Both the position numbers and the translations under genes were made by a program. The notes beneath the pieces were generated by a model. It ran no database searches, had not been told where the DNA came from, and saw only the letters and a program-made list of their open reading frames with translations. From assembly GCF_009720735.1 (NCBI RefSeq), contig NZ_WNKU01000011.1:1-64000 (forward strand): a stretch of DNA of 64,000 nt. Direction: 5' to 3'. This stretch comes from Heliobacterium mobile. Lineage in GTDB: Bacteria; Bacillota; Desulfitobacteriia; Heliobacteriales; Heliobacteriaceae. Within the stretch, counting starts at the first letter, position 1, and each line of letters starts with the position of its first letter. Positions 38,971 to 47,779 of the stretch are shown here, piece after piece.

Positions 38971-40909
38971 GGGTATAACCCCCGTTTCTATCCAATTCCT
39001 GTCCGATGATTTGTTTCAATTCCTCATCATCATTCGGCAGTGAATCAAGGAACGCTTCTAAATAGTCCCGTCCTGCTGCCCCCATTTTCGTCATGCCGCG
39101 GACGGCAGCCAGTTGCAGCAATCGATCCGGTTGTTCCAGATTCTCTACCAGCCAGTCGAAGGTCTCTCGATGACGGTAGATCTCGGAACAGGTGAAGATG
39201 TAGTAGCGGTGGCTGGTACAAGGATCGTGTTCGTAGAGGTAGGCCAAGATCCGGTAGACCCCGTCACCGCTCCGGGCGGCCAGACTGGTGATGGCCATGC
39301 GGCGCACTTCTGGCTCGGGATCATTGGCCAGGGTCTCCATGACCGATAAAAAGGCATCGTCCCTGCGGATGAGCCGGCAAATGCGGGCGACCTGGGAGCG
39401 GATTTCCCGGTCTGCAACCAAAGAGGCCCGTAAAAAGGCTTCCGCCAGGGGCGCTTCTTCTTGCGCCGTCATCACTTCCAAGATGTCCGGCCAGAACTTT
39501 TCGGGGCAATGATCCATTCGTCGCTTCAGTTCGTGATGTAAACCCGGCGTCCCGATCATCGTCAGCGTATCGATGGCTTGGCGCCGGATCCGGCTGTCGG
39601 AGTGTTCCAAAGCTTTCAGCAACAAGGGGTTCGATTTTTCACCGCCGAGCAAGCCCAGACCGGATAAGGCTGATAAAACCGTTTCGGGATCCCGATGGTG
39701 CGTCATTTCAGCCAGAAATTCCTCAGCTTCGCTGCCGCAGCGCCAAGCCTGCGCGACCGCTAACCGGACGATGGACAAGTCGGAATCTCCCGCATAGGCT
39801 CTGAGCCGTTCTAGAGGAAGAATCAGCATCGACCTCTCCGCCACAGACAGGAGCAGTCGTTTCATCGACGAGTCTGCTCCGTCGAGCAGGGCCGTCACCC
39901 GGGATGCCGAAGGTCCTGCCTTCAACAGCGGAACAATCAGCTCATTGAGACCCTCTTCTTCTTTCCCGATACGCTCGCTTAACAGGGGTAAGTGTATGTA
40001 CAACAGATGGGGGAGGTTCTGCGCAGCCAAGTGAGCCGCTGCGAGGCTTTCCTCTCGCCCGCCTTGTTCCAACTGCTGGGCGATAAGCGTCTCCATAGGC
40101 CCGTGGGACGGTCCCACATCGATCCCTCGCTGTTGCCATTGAGACATCAGCATGATCATCTCCCGGGAGGTCAATTCCCCGCTGAGATACAACTCCCAGG
40201 CTTGCGGCAATTGCTCCCGAAAGCCCAATTTTCCGGCAGCAACCGCCCAAATCCCCGCTAAGGCGGCCCGCTCACGACTCGTACCGCCGCTCTGCCGCAG
40301 ATAGCGATCGATATCTTCCATGGCTGCTGCGTCCCCTAACTGGGTCAGCGCTTCAATGACAGCAAAGGCCAGCCAGGCACTGATGCTTCTTTGGAGCAAC
40401 GCTCGCAGGTATGGAACGGCTCGTCCATCGCCATGGCGTCCCAAAGACTCAACAGCGCCAGCCGCTACATTCGGATCGTCATCGCGCAGGGCCGTCACCA
40501 GCAACGGAAAGGCTTCTTCGCAGGCAATCGCCCCTAAGGCCTCGACAGCCATCTTCCGTAGATCCCGCGATTCCTCTGTCATCAATTCCGCCAGGACCGG
40601 CAGTGCCACCTTTTGCAAGGAACAGAGAATTTCTAATGCGCCGTTGCGTACCGCCGCTTCCGATGAGGACAGTAAACGACTCACCATCAACGCCGTCCGG
40701 TGGTTTCGCATTTCTCCCAGGATGCGAATGATTCTGCGGCGCACATAGGCCGATGTTTCCCGCTCTAGCTGCTGCGCCAGCAGTTCAGTCCCGCTGACAT
40801 GTCCGATTTGAGACAGCAGTTCTACGGCTTCACAGCGTTCCGATTCCCGCTCACTCTTGAGCCGCCGTTTCGCTTCTCGGATCACATGAACCACCCCATC
40901 CCTAGGCAA
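38954..40909 (-). CDS. HEAT-repeat protein in the chemosensory operon
   Basis: About 651 residues of repeated helix pairs of the HEAT / PBS-lyase type, such as ALMVSRLLSSSEAAVRNGALEIL and VRRMAITSLAARSGD, with the hallmark Asp/Arg positions. There is no catalytic motif. Such proteins serve as scaffolds. The start is uncertain: TTG at 40909 overlaps the upstream response-regulator stop, and a nearby in-frame GTG also fits. It overlaps cheR by 17 bases, which suggests a role in organising receptor modification or stressosome proteins. That is inference. Confidence 0.85.
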   Translation of the reverse strand: MPRDGVVHVIREAKRRLKSERESERCEAVELLSQIGHVSGTELLAQQLERETSAYVRRRIIRILGEMRNHRTALMVSRLLSSSEAAVRNGALEILCSLQKVALPVLAELMTEESRDLRKMAVEALGAIACEEAFPLLVTALRDDDPNVAAGAVESLGRHGDGRAVPYLRALLQRSISAWLAFAVIEALTQLGDAAAMEDIDRYLRQSGGTSRERAALAGIWAVAAGKLGFREQLPQAWELYLSGELTSREMIMLMSQWQQRGIDVGPSHGPMETLIAQQLEQGGREESLAAAHLAAQNLPHLLYIHLPLLSERIGKEEEGLNELIVPLLKAGPSASRVTALLDGADSSMKRLLLSVAERSMLILPLERLRAYAGDSDLSIVRLAVAQAWRCGSEAEEFLAEMTHHRDPETVLSALSGLGLLGGEKSNPLLLKALEHSDSRIRRQAIDTLTMIGTPGLHHELKRRMDHCPEKFWPDILEVMTAQEEAPLAEAFLRASLVADREIRSQVARICRLIRRDDAFLSVMETLANDPEPEVRRMAITSLAARSGDGVYRILAYLYEHDPCTSHRYYIFTCSEIYRHRETFDWLVENLEQPDRLLQLAAVRGMTKMGAAGRDYLEAFLDSLPNDDEELKQIIGQELDRNGGYTLDANS

Positions 40910-41312
40910 AGTTTCCCCGCATGCTTTCCCACCAGCGCCGCAGCTTCGCTTCGGACAACCGAACCGCTTCCATCACCCGGTCTAAGTCGGGGAAGGGTTT
41001 AAGCAGGTAATCATTCGCCCCTTTTTCAAGGCAGCGAACAGTCTTATCCATGGTGGAATAGCCCGTCATCATGATGACCTGAACAAGCGGATCATAGGCC
41101 TTCAGGGCCGCCAGCAATTCAATTCCGTCCATCTCCGGCATGACGATATCGGCCAATACGATGTGGTATTTTTTTTCTTTAATCTTCTCAATCGCGGTCA
41201 AGGGCGAGGTGGTGTAATCTGCCGAATAGCCTTCCAATTGGAGTATCCGTTGCAAACTCAGGACTAACTCTTCTTCATCGTCCACCAATAGGATTTGAAT
41301 CTCTGGATACAT
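40902..41312 (-). CDS. CheY-type response regulator
   Basis: A 136-residue receiver domain. The acidic residues are in LVDDEEEL, the phosphoacceptor Asp55 in LADIVMPEMDG and the Lys in YLLKPFPD. The C-terminal 20 residues (LSEAKLRRWWESMRG) extend beyond the receiver as a basic helix. It follows the Hpt-STAS gene and lies near the histidine kinase at 42748, a likely partner. Confidence 0.92.
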   Translation of the reverse strand: MYPEIQILLVDDEEELVLSLQRILQLEGYSADYTTSPLTAIEKIKEKKYHIVLADIVMPEMDGIELLAALKAYDPLVQVIMMTGYSTMDKTVRCLEKGANDYLLKPFPDLDRVMEAVRLSEAKLRRWWESMRGNFA

Positions 41313-41332
41313 TCTGAACCCTCCTTACCGTT

Positions 41333-42751
41333 TCACCGTCTTTCCGGGCTGCAGCAAGCTTCATAGGGATGTTTGAACAGTCGCAGTCCCTCAGCCAGTT
41401 CACCGGCAGCATCGAGAATGTTGTTATGGCGAGAGGAATACAGGCCTTGGGAAAGAAGGACCATTTGCCCGCCTCGTTCGACAATCTGCCCCTGAAGCTG
41501 ACGGAGCCAGTGAATATCCTTTCCTTCCAGGACTTCCTTCTCACTGATGTCTACGATGACCCGGCGCATCGTCCCCTCGTCGATCTGCCGGCAGACGTCA
41601 TCGGCGATACCCTCTACGAGGGTCCCCGTCTCCACCGGCAGGCTGTAGAAATACCTTTGATTACAAAGTGCACCATATAGGCCGTCCCATAGGGTCTTTA
41701 AGTTGTTCCGGGCCATTCGGCAAAAACGCTCCCGGTTTTTATCGGTCAATTCCACGGGGATCGTGTCCATCAACAGGTAAAGGCGAATTTTCCACTGCCG
41801 TTCCCCGCCTGGGTACCACTCATCGCCCTGAGAAAATCCATCCCACTGAGAAAGCCGGCCTATATCCTCCCGAAACCGGCTGGCCGTTCCATCCGTCCGG
41901 GTAAGTTCTCGCCCCGCTTCCATCATCCAATGAACGAGTTGATCGATATGCTCCAGCGATGGGTAGGGGGTGACCGCAGCAAGTTGTTCATTGAGTTCGG
42001 TCAAATAAATTTCCAGCACATCTCCCACATCACAGGCTTTGCGGATGTCATCGCGATGAGCCTTCGTTTGGATGAGGACCGACAAGGGGATCTCCCCATG
42101 GAAGCCCTCTTCCGAGTGTTTGGGATCGGGATGGCAGTGCAAGATGGCACCTAATTCCTTCAACCGTTCCACGATCAGGTAGTGGCGAACCTGTGGCATC
42201 GGTGTCTCTGTATCCACTTTCACCTGCAGGTAGAATAAAGGACCGCCGTCTACGATGCCTTCCGGGAGTTTACTTGGCGGTATTTCCTCTCCTCGGCTCA
42301 AAATGGCCACATCGACCGTCACCTTATGGGTGCCCCATGCCCTTGTCGGCTTGACCGCTTCCAGCCGTGGCAGTCCCGATAAGAATTGCCTCTGTCGTTC
42401 CGCTACTGTGTCCCAGGAGCCACCGTGCTGATAGATATCCAGGTACGATTCCATTAAATCAGTTGCTTGTAAGACCCCGTTGACCATGGTGGTATCGGCA
42501 TCGCCGATTCCCTGCCGGACCGGTTCCAGCCAATCTTCCATGCGATGAGCCAGTTCGGCCATTTGGGTCATCTCCAGCGATTGGGCACCGCCTTTGATGC
42601 TGTGAAAAGCTCGAAACAAGGCCGGTACGGCCTGAACAGGAGCCCCTGTTTTTTCGGCAGCCAACAGTTGATCGACCGCATCGACCAACATCTCACGGGT
42701 CTCGGCAAAAAATACTTCGATGAACTCCGCTTCTCCTGGAGGCAAGTTCAC
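41333..42751 (-). CDS. Hpt domain protein with C-terminal STAS domain
   Basis: The 472-residue product has a CheA-like Hpt domain at the N-terminus with His50 (FRAFHSIKGGAQSLEM), a P2-like segment at 150-240 resembling the middle of CheA, an unassigned alpha-helical middle, and a C-terminal STAS-like domain (about 360-460) with VIVDISEKEVLEGKDIHWLRQLQ. There is no kinase domain. The GTG start at 42751 overlaps the histidine kinase stop by four bases. A phosphotransfer protein carrying a STAS output domain would join the chemosensory and stressosome halves of this operon physically; I infer this. Confidence 0.75.
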   Translation of the reverse strand: MNLPPGEAEFIEVFFAETREMLVDAVDQLLAAEKTGAPVQAVPALFRAFHSIKGGAQSLEMTQMAELAHRMEDWLEPVRQGIGDADTTMVNGVLQATDLMESYLDIYQHGGSWDTVAERQRQFLSGLPRLEAVKPTRAWGTHKVTVDVAILSRGEEIPPSKLPEGIVDGGPLFYLQVKVDTETPMPQVRHYLIVERLKELGAILHCHPDPKHSEEGFHGEIPLSVLIQTKAHRDDIRKACDVGDVLEIYLTELNEQLAAVTPYPSLEHIDQLVHWMMEAGRELTRTDGTASRFREDIGRLSQWDGFSQGDEWYPGGERQWKIRLYLLMDTIPVELTDKNRERFCRMARNNLKTLWDGLYGALCNQRYFYSLPVETGTLVEGIADDVCRQIDEGTMRRVIVDISEKEVLEGKDIHWLRQLQGQIVERGGQMVLLSQGLYSSRHNNILDAAGELAEGLRLFKHPYEACCSPERR

Positions 42752-44085
42752 GGTGAATCCCCCTCAGCCAGTCTTCCTGCTGGCAATTGAATCGTAAAGG
42801 TCGTACCGCTGTCCCCATCGCTGGAGACGGTGATCGTCCCCCCATGTTCCGTGATAATGCCCTGCACGATGGACAGCCCTAAGCCGGTTCCTTTATTGTC
42901 GTTGGTGTAAAAGGGCTCAAACACTTTCGACAGTTCGGCTGCACTGATACCGCAGCCGTTATCGCAGACTTCTATGATTACCCGGTCCTTCCGGTCTTGG
43001 TCATAACCGGCTCTTACGGTCAGTTCTCCCGATCTTTGTTCTCCCCGCTGAATCGCTTTCAGGCTGTTATGCATCAGATTGATCAGCACTTGCTCTAACT
43101 GCTGGGCGTTTCCCCGAACGATGAGATCATCGGGGATATCCCCAAACAGTCGAGCATGCTTGGAAAGGGAACTATCACTGGATACAAGCATCCACGCATC
43201 CTGTAAGCACGAGACCAATCGGACAGGCCCTTTTTCGCCTCGCTCTTGGCGGGAAAAATATTTTAAGCCGCTCACGATAGCGGCGATGCGATCTACACCT
43301 CGAAAGATGGCCTGGTTGGCCCGAAGAATTTCCTCTTCCAAGGGATCTCCTGTGCGTTGTTTGGCTAGATACCGACGCAGTAATTCCGAGTTGACCTTGA
43401 TGAAGGTCAGGGGATTGTTGATCTCATGAGCTACACCGGCCACCAGGCGACCGATCGTGGCGAGACGGTCGGCCTGCTGTAAGGCCTTTTCTTTTTCCTG
43501 GAGCCGTCGCACCAGTTCCTTATTCGCTTTTACTCGCTCTTCTAAAGTAGAACCGTCGGGGTTGCACTGCATCTCTTGCACCAGTGCGATCACTCCCTGG
43601 CTGGTGAGCAACAGTTCTTGCGTTAAGTCGGCCACTTCTTTTTGCATCTGGTTCATGCGGCCGATCATCTGCTGCAGCACATCGACGATAATCGGCCACC
43701 CTTCCGATTCGCTTTTTTCTTCCCTGATCAGATTCCGGCTGTCCTCAGTCCCTAGGGAGATCTGCAGCTCCCAACTCCCTGTTTCGACGATGGAAGTGAC
43801 TCCATTGGGACAACATCTGTCGAATATCGGCGCTGACAGAGGCGGAAGGGAGCCCCTTTCCATATCGACGCGGCTCGTTAACAACAGCCGGTGATGATCT
43901 TTGCTGATTCTTCCTTGCCATGGCTCTTGCTTTTTTACCCCGGCCATGCTGAGTTGCCACAATACGATGACCGAACAGCGAAAGATCACCTCTGCCTCTA
44001 TGCCGGAGTGCTGCAGCTGTTTCACCAGTTCGGGCATCACATCGCCGGCCTGGGCAGGCATTTTCAGATCCATACTGGTCATCAT
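42748..44085 (-). CDS. Stressosome-linked sensor histidine kinase
   Basis: The 445 residues begin with an unassigned domain (1-130). A coiled coil containing QGVIALVQEM follows, similar to the linker of kinases that follow RsbT/RsbX-type genes. A HisKA domain has its His in GVAHEINNPLTFIKVN, and the ATP domain has INLMHNSLKAIQRGE, DNGCGI and GTGLGLSIV. There are no membrane segments, so it is cytoplasmic. It overlaps the RsbX-like gene by four bases. The likely acceptor is the response regulator at 40902 or the Hpt protein at 41333. Confidence 0.88.
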   Translation of the reverse strand: MMTSMDLKMPAQAGDVMPELVKQLQHSGIEAEVIFRCSVIVLWQLSMAGVKKQEPWQGRISKDHHRLLLTSRVDMERGSLPPLSAPIFDRCCPNGVTSIVETGSWELQISLGTEDSRNLIREEKSESEGWPIIVDVLQQMIGRMNQMQKEVADLTQELLLTSQGVIALVQEMQCNPDGSTLEERVKANKELVRRLQEKEKALQQADRLATIGRLVAGVAHEINNPLTFIKVNSELLRRYLAKQRTGDPLEEEILRANQAIFRGVDRIAAIVSGLKYFSRQERGEKGPVRLVSCLQDAWMLVSSDSSLSKHARLFGDIPDDLIVRGNAQQLEQVLINLMHNSLKAIQRGEQRSGELTVRAGYDQDRKDRVIIEVCDNGCGISAAELSKVFEPFYTNDNKGTGLGLSIVQGIITEHGGTITVSSDGDSGTTFTIQLPAGRLAEGDSP

Positions 44086-45062
44086 CGTTCATCCCGGGCG
44101 ATCAATATGGTCGCCTCATCATCATCTCGGCCCCACCGTTCCACCCATTGACGGCATAGCTGCCCTGGCTTGCCCCCTTTGATCGACCTATAGTGAAGCT
44201 GCTCCCAATCGACCACCGCCCCTGCTGTGGTAACAGCCAAAATGGACTCAGCCGTCCACCTTTCCTGGTCGAGAGTCAGCGAGGACACATCCAGTCCCTT
44301 CCATCTTGCCGTTCGCTTCAGGGGTACGTACCCTTCTGGGATCAGCAATTGCGCCTGGATCGGCCCCACCCCCACATAATTCAGGGTTTCCTGCCTGTAA
44401 TCCACCTGGGCGAGGAAGAGTGCCCTCTCCGCTTCCCCCGTCATTTGCCGGTGCGTCTCCCCCATGATCTCCAGCAAGGAAAGGCCTTGCAGGTCCCACA
44501 GGGTTCGTTCCATCCGCAGCCTGTTCTGGTAAGCAATCGTGCCGCGACCGCTCGCATCAAAAAGGGCTATCGTCGGCCGGTGGGCATCTTGCCGGACGAA
44601 AAATCCCTCCCCGCTGACGCCGTACTCCGGGTGGGGTCGAGAATAGACACCTACAGTCAGCCGCTGCGTGGGGATTGCTTCGACCCACTTTTTCACCGTG
44701 ACCACCGTTCCCGATGGTTCGCTTTGGAGTGAAAAGAAGTCTGACAGACGGCGCATAGCGCCCAGGCCGCCGCCTAAACTAGCGGTTGACGGTGTCCCAT
44801 CGAGAAGGGCCAGCGAAACATCAGGAATTCCCGGTCCCTGATCGATCGATTGCAGGATCAACCCTTTTCGATCGCCGATCGTTTCTACGCGAATGACCCC
44901 GCCGCCAGAGGCATGTTTGGCTAAGTTGGTCGCTAATTCGGTCACGATGATGGCGAGTTGCCCGAGTTCCTGCATGGTAAAGGGTAAAGAGCGGCAGTAC
45001 TCGAGCAATTGGCGCCGGGCTGTGCCGACATCATCGGCACCGTGAACCCTAATCTCCGGCAT
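44082..45062 (-). CDS. RsbT-like ATPase fused to RsbX/SpoIIE-like phosphatase domain
   Basis: The 326 residues split into two parts. Residues 1-130 are an RsbW/RsbT-type HATPase (VTELATNLAKHASGG, DQGPGIPD, GGGLGAMRRL). The remainder resembles the PP2C-like RsbX/SpoIIE fold (IALFDASGRGTIAYQ near 185, YVGVGPIQAQLL, DDDEATILIARDER at the end). In RsbX the phosphatase resets the stressosome by dephosphorylating RsbS/RsbR. Such two-domain proteins are typical beside RsbR-S-T. The ATG at 45062 follows GGGGTGAGG. Confidence 0.82.
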   Translation of the reverse strand: MPEIRVHGADDVGTARRQLLEYCRSLPFTMQELGQLAIIVTELATNLAKHASGGGVIRVETIGDRKGLILQSIDQGPGIPDVSLALLDGTPSTASLGGGLGAMRRLSDFFSLQSEPSGTVVTVKKWVEAIPTQRLTVGVYSRPHPEYGVSGEGFFVRQDAHRPTIALFDASGRGTIAYQNRLRMERTLWDLQGLSLLEIMGETHRQMTGEAERALFLAQVDYRQETLNYVGVGPIQAQLLIPEGYVPLKRTARWKGLDVSSLTLDQERWTAESILAVTTAGAVVDWEQLHYRSIKGGKPGQLCRQWVERWGRDDDEATILIARDER

Positions 45063-45087
45063 CGTCCCCTCACCCCAGTTCGTTGTT

Positions 45088-45483
45088 TTACCCCAGCCAT
45101 TTGACGATCCGAATGGTCGTTCCCTCGCCCAGGCGGGATTGAATCTCGAATTCGTTCATGAGACGTTGGCTGCCGCTCAGTCCCATGCCCAACCCGCCGC
45201 CGCTGGTGTAGCCCACCGTCATGGCCAGATCGATGTCAGCGATGCCAGGACCTTCATCTTGAAAAAGAAACTCCAGTCCTTTCCGATCGCTGCGAGCGAC
45301 ATGCCGGTACTCCATCCAACCACGCCCGGCATAGAGAAAGATATTGCGGGCGAGTTCACTAACGGCGGTGGTAATCCGGGTCTGATCGACCAGCGAGTAG
45401 CCCATTTCGATCGCCGCTCGCCGGGCCGCTTGGCGAGCCAGGACCACATCTGGCTCCCTCTGAATATCTACCCGGTTGGTCAT
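45088..45483 (-). CDS. rsbT: RsbT-type switch serine kinase
   Basis: A 131-residue HATPase. The N-box is ELARNIFLYAGRG near 42, the G1 box DEGPGIADI near 78 and G2 GLGMGLSGSQRL near 100. In the stressosome RsbT phosphorylates RsbS and RsbR and is then released to act on a partner. The ATG at 45483 has GGGGAGGG upstream and overlaps the RsbS stop (TGATG). No RsbU-like target is encoded here, so the released RsbT may act on another protein of this operon. Confidence 0.88.
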   Translation of the reverse strand: MTNRVDIQREPDVVLARQAARRAAIEMGYSLVDQTRITTAVSELARNIFLYAGRGWMEYRHVARSDRKGLEFLFQDEGPGIADIDLAMTVGYTSGGGLGMGLSGSQRLMNEFEIQSRLGEGTTIRIVKWLG

Positions 45484-45866
45484 CAACCATCCCTCCCCAA
45501 GGATGGAGCAGCGGCTCGTCCCCCCTTGAGTACCTCCAGCGCATCCTCCAGATTGAGTGCTGTTTTGACCCCTTCTATACTTAAACCCATCTCGACGATG
45601 GTGATCGCCACCATCGGGCGGAGTCCCGCCAACAAGGTTTCCGCTCCCATCAGCCGGATCATCCGGGCCGTGTCCGACAGGATTCGTCCCATATATGAAT
45701 CGACAAGCTCTAATTGAGAGACTTCGATGACGACTCCACTCACTTGGTGGTGAATGACCGATTGAAGGATTTCCTGCTGTAATTCCTGTGCGGAGTGATC
45801 GTCAATATCTCCTTGCAGGGTCACGATGAGCACGTTTTGAATTTTTACAATCGATGTTTTTTCCAC
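45483..45866 (-). CDS. rsbS: RsbS-like STAS protein
   Basis: A single STAS domain of about 127 residues. The phospho-Ser region is LELVDSYMGRILSDTARM near 51, matching the Ser59 region of RsbS. I chose GTG at 45866 because AGGAGGG lies four bases upstream; an in-frame GTG at 45887 overlaps the rsbR stop and lacks such a site. It forms the core of the stressosome with RsbR and is phosphorylated by the RsbT encoded next. Confidence 0.85.
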   Translation of the reverse strand: MEKTSIVKIQNVLIVTLQGDIDDHSAQELQQEILQSVIHHQVSGVVIEVSQLELVDSYMGRILSDTARMIRLMGAETLLAGLRPMVAITIVEMGLSIEGVKTALNLEDALEVLKGGRAAAPSLGRDG

Positions 45867-45883
45867 GTTACCCTCCTGCCGGC

Positions 45884-46672
45884 TCACCCCGCTGTGCTGT
45901 GGCTTTTCAGAACGATTTCCTTATCCAGCATGTCGAGCGCTAGGGCAATCCCGTCTTGCATTATCGACCGAGTGATGACGGAGCTTAAATCGACCCCCAT
46001 ATAGACCATCGTCTGGGCGATGGCAGGACTGATGCCGGTGATGATCAGGCTTCCGCCGAGCAGGCGTACCGCTGCCGCTGTTTTCAAAATGTGATTGGCT
46101 ACCATGGTATCTACGGTCGGTACACCGGTGATATCGAGGATGGTGACACGGGCACTTGTATCGACAATCATATTAAGAAGTTTTTCCATGATCTGCTGGG
46201 TCCGCTTGCTGTCCATGGTGCCGATGAGGGGAACGGCCAAAATCCCATCCCAGAGGCGGATGACCGGTGTGGAAAGTTCCAGTAGGTCTTGGCGCTGGTT
46301 GAGGATGACTTCTTCCCGGCTCTTTAAATACACTTCAAAAACGTACACGCCGGCTTCGTCGAGCAGGGTCATTAACAGGTTGTCGCCTTGACCACGAACC
46401 ATATCCTTGACATAGGGGCGCATGGAAAAAACGAACTGGGCGGTTTCTGTGGGCGTCAAATGATTGCGGCTTCCCATCACCGAGATTTCTTGCAGCGTTT
46501 TTTGCAGCACTTCTGGGAGACAGCCTGTGGAGGCGGCCAGGAACATCCCTTCCCAAAGAGCGCGACCCAACCGTTCCGTCTCTTCAATAGAGACCACACC
46601 CCGGGTGACCCAAGGGGTTTTTTGGACTGTCGATAACCAAGGGGTAAAGGCTTCTTGGCCTTTTACGCTCAT
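45884..46672 (-). CDS. rsbR: RsbR-like stressosome protein
   Basis: About 262 residues. The N-terminal 140 residues are helical and variable, as in RsbR sensory domains. The C-terminal 115 residues are a STAS domain with ILDITGVPTVDTMVANHILKTAAAVRLLGG, including the Thr residues in the RsbR phospho-site positions. The ATG at 46672 lies seven bases after GGAGG; a TTG one codon earlier is an alternative. The N-terminal domain would hold the signal input; its ligand is unknown. Confidence 0.85.
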   Translation of the reverse strand: MSVKGQEAFTPWLSTVQKTPWVTRGVVSIEETERLGRALWEGMFLAASTGCLPEVLQKTLQEISVMGSRNHLTPTETAQFVFSMRPYVKDMVRGQGDNLLMTLLDEAGVYVFEVYLKSREEVILNQRQDLLELSTPVIRLWDGILAVPLIGTMDSKRTQQIMEKLLNMIVDTSARVTILDITGVPTVDTMVANHILKTAAAVRLLGGSLIITGISPAIAQTMVYMGVDLSSVITRSIMQDGIALALDMLDKEIVLKSHSTAG

Positions 46673-46683
46673 CAATTTGCCTC

Positions 46684-47760
46684 CTAAATTCGGTTTACAG
46701 CTTTGACAATCTCTTTGGCGATGTTGTAGGAAGGGGCGACGATTTCCGCTCCTCCCCGCTCAATCGCTTCGCGGGGCATACCAAAGACGACAGCCGTAGA
46801 ACGATCCTCGGCGATGGTAATCCCACCGGCCTGCCGGATCCGAACCATCGCCTCGGCGCCGTCGGAGCCCATGCCAGTCAGCAGCACGCCGACGGTGCGC
46901 CGGCCAAAGAGATCCAAGACAGAGTTCATGGTCACATCGACCGACGGGATAAAGAGGCTCTTTTCTGGCTGAGATGTGAGCCGGACCATGACATCATCGC
47001 GCAAGGCATTTTTTTTGAGGACGAGATGGTAGCCCCCCGGGGCTACCATCCCCTCTCCTCGCGCTAGCTTGTCCCCCGCCTTGGCCTCCCGAAAGGACAA
47101 GGGGCAGTAATCATCAAGTCGTTTGGCGAAGGAAGCCGTAAAGGTGGGCGGCATATGCTGGACGACGATGAGGGCGGCGTCTAAGTTCGCCGGAAGCTGT
47201 GGCAGGATTTCCATCAACGTACCCGGTCCCCCCGTCGAAACGCCGATGACGACGACTTTCCGAAAGGATGTTTCCCGATTTTCGCCGATAGGTACCGATT
47301 TTTTCACTGCCGGAGCAGGTCGGGTCGATCCTGGAGCCGTTCGCCGCCGTCTGCGCTTCTGTTGCGCTGCTCCCTTTACCTTGGCGATTAGTTCCCGGCC
47401 TACTACGTGAAGGTTCGATGATACGGTGCCGGACGGTTTGGCCACGTAATCGAATGCCCCCAGTTCCATCGCTTCAAAGGTCGTGATCGCCCCCTCTTGG
47501 GTCAGAGAACTGACCATGACCACTTGCACCTCGGGGTGCTGTTCGAGAAGAAGCGTTAACGAGGTGAGTCCGTCCATGACAGGCATGTTGATATCTAAGG
47601 TGATTACATCGGGGTGCAGTTCCTGGTCCTTGCGCAGGGCGTCCTCCCCGTCCCGGGCCGTTCCGATCACTTCAATATCGGGATCTGTCTCTAAGATTTG
47701 CCGGACTGCTTTGCGCATCATGGCTGAGTCGTCTACTACGAGAACTTTTATTCTATTCAC
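46684..47760 (-). CDS. cheB: Chemotaxis methylesterase CheB
   Basis: The 358 residues comprise a receiver domain with Asp56 (TLDINMPVMDG) and a methylesterase domain. The Ser-His-Asp triad is visible in GVSTGGPGTLMEI, VQHMPPTFTASFAKRL and GMGSDGAEAMVRI. It hydrolyses receptor methyl esters when phosphorylated by CheA. GTG start. It opposes CheR at 38143. It is placed directly before the stressosome genes. Confidence 0.95.
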   Translation of the reverse strand: MNRIKVLVVDDSAMMRKAVRQILETDPDIEVIGTARDGEDALRKDQELHPDVITLDINMPVMDGLTSLTLLLEQHPEVQVVMVSSLTQEGAITTFEAMELGAFDYVAKPSGTVSSNLHVVGRELIAKVKGAAQQKRRRRRTAPGSTRPAPAVKKSVPIGENRETSFRKVVVIGVSTGGPGTLMEILPQLPANLDAALIVVQHMPPTFTASFAKRLDDYCPLSFREAKAGDKLARGEGMVAPGGYHLVLKKNALRDDVMVRLTSQPEKSLFIPSVDVTMNSVLDLFGRRTVGVLLTGMGSDGAEAMVRIRQAGGITIAEDRSTAVVFGMPREAIERGGAEIVAPSYNIAKEIVKAVNRI

Positions 47761-47779
47761 TGTTCATCCCTGCCGCTGA

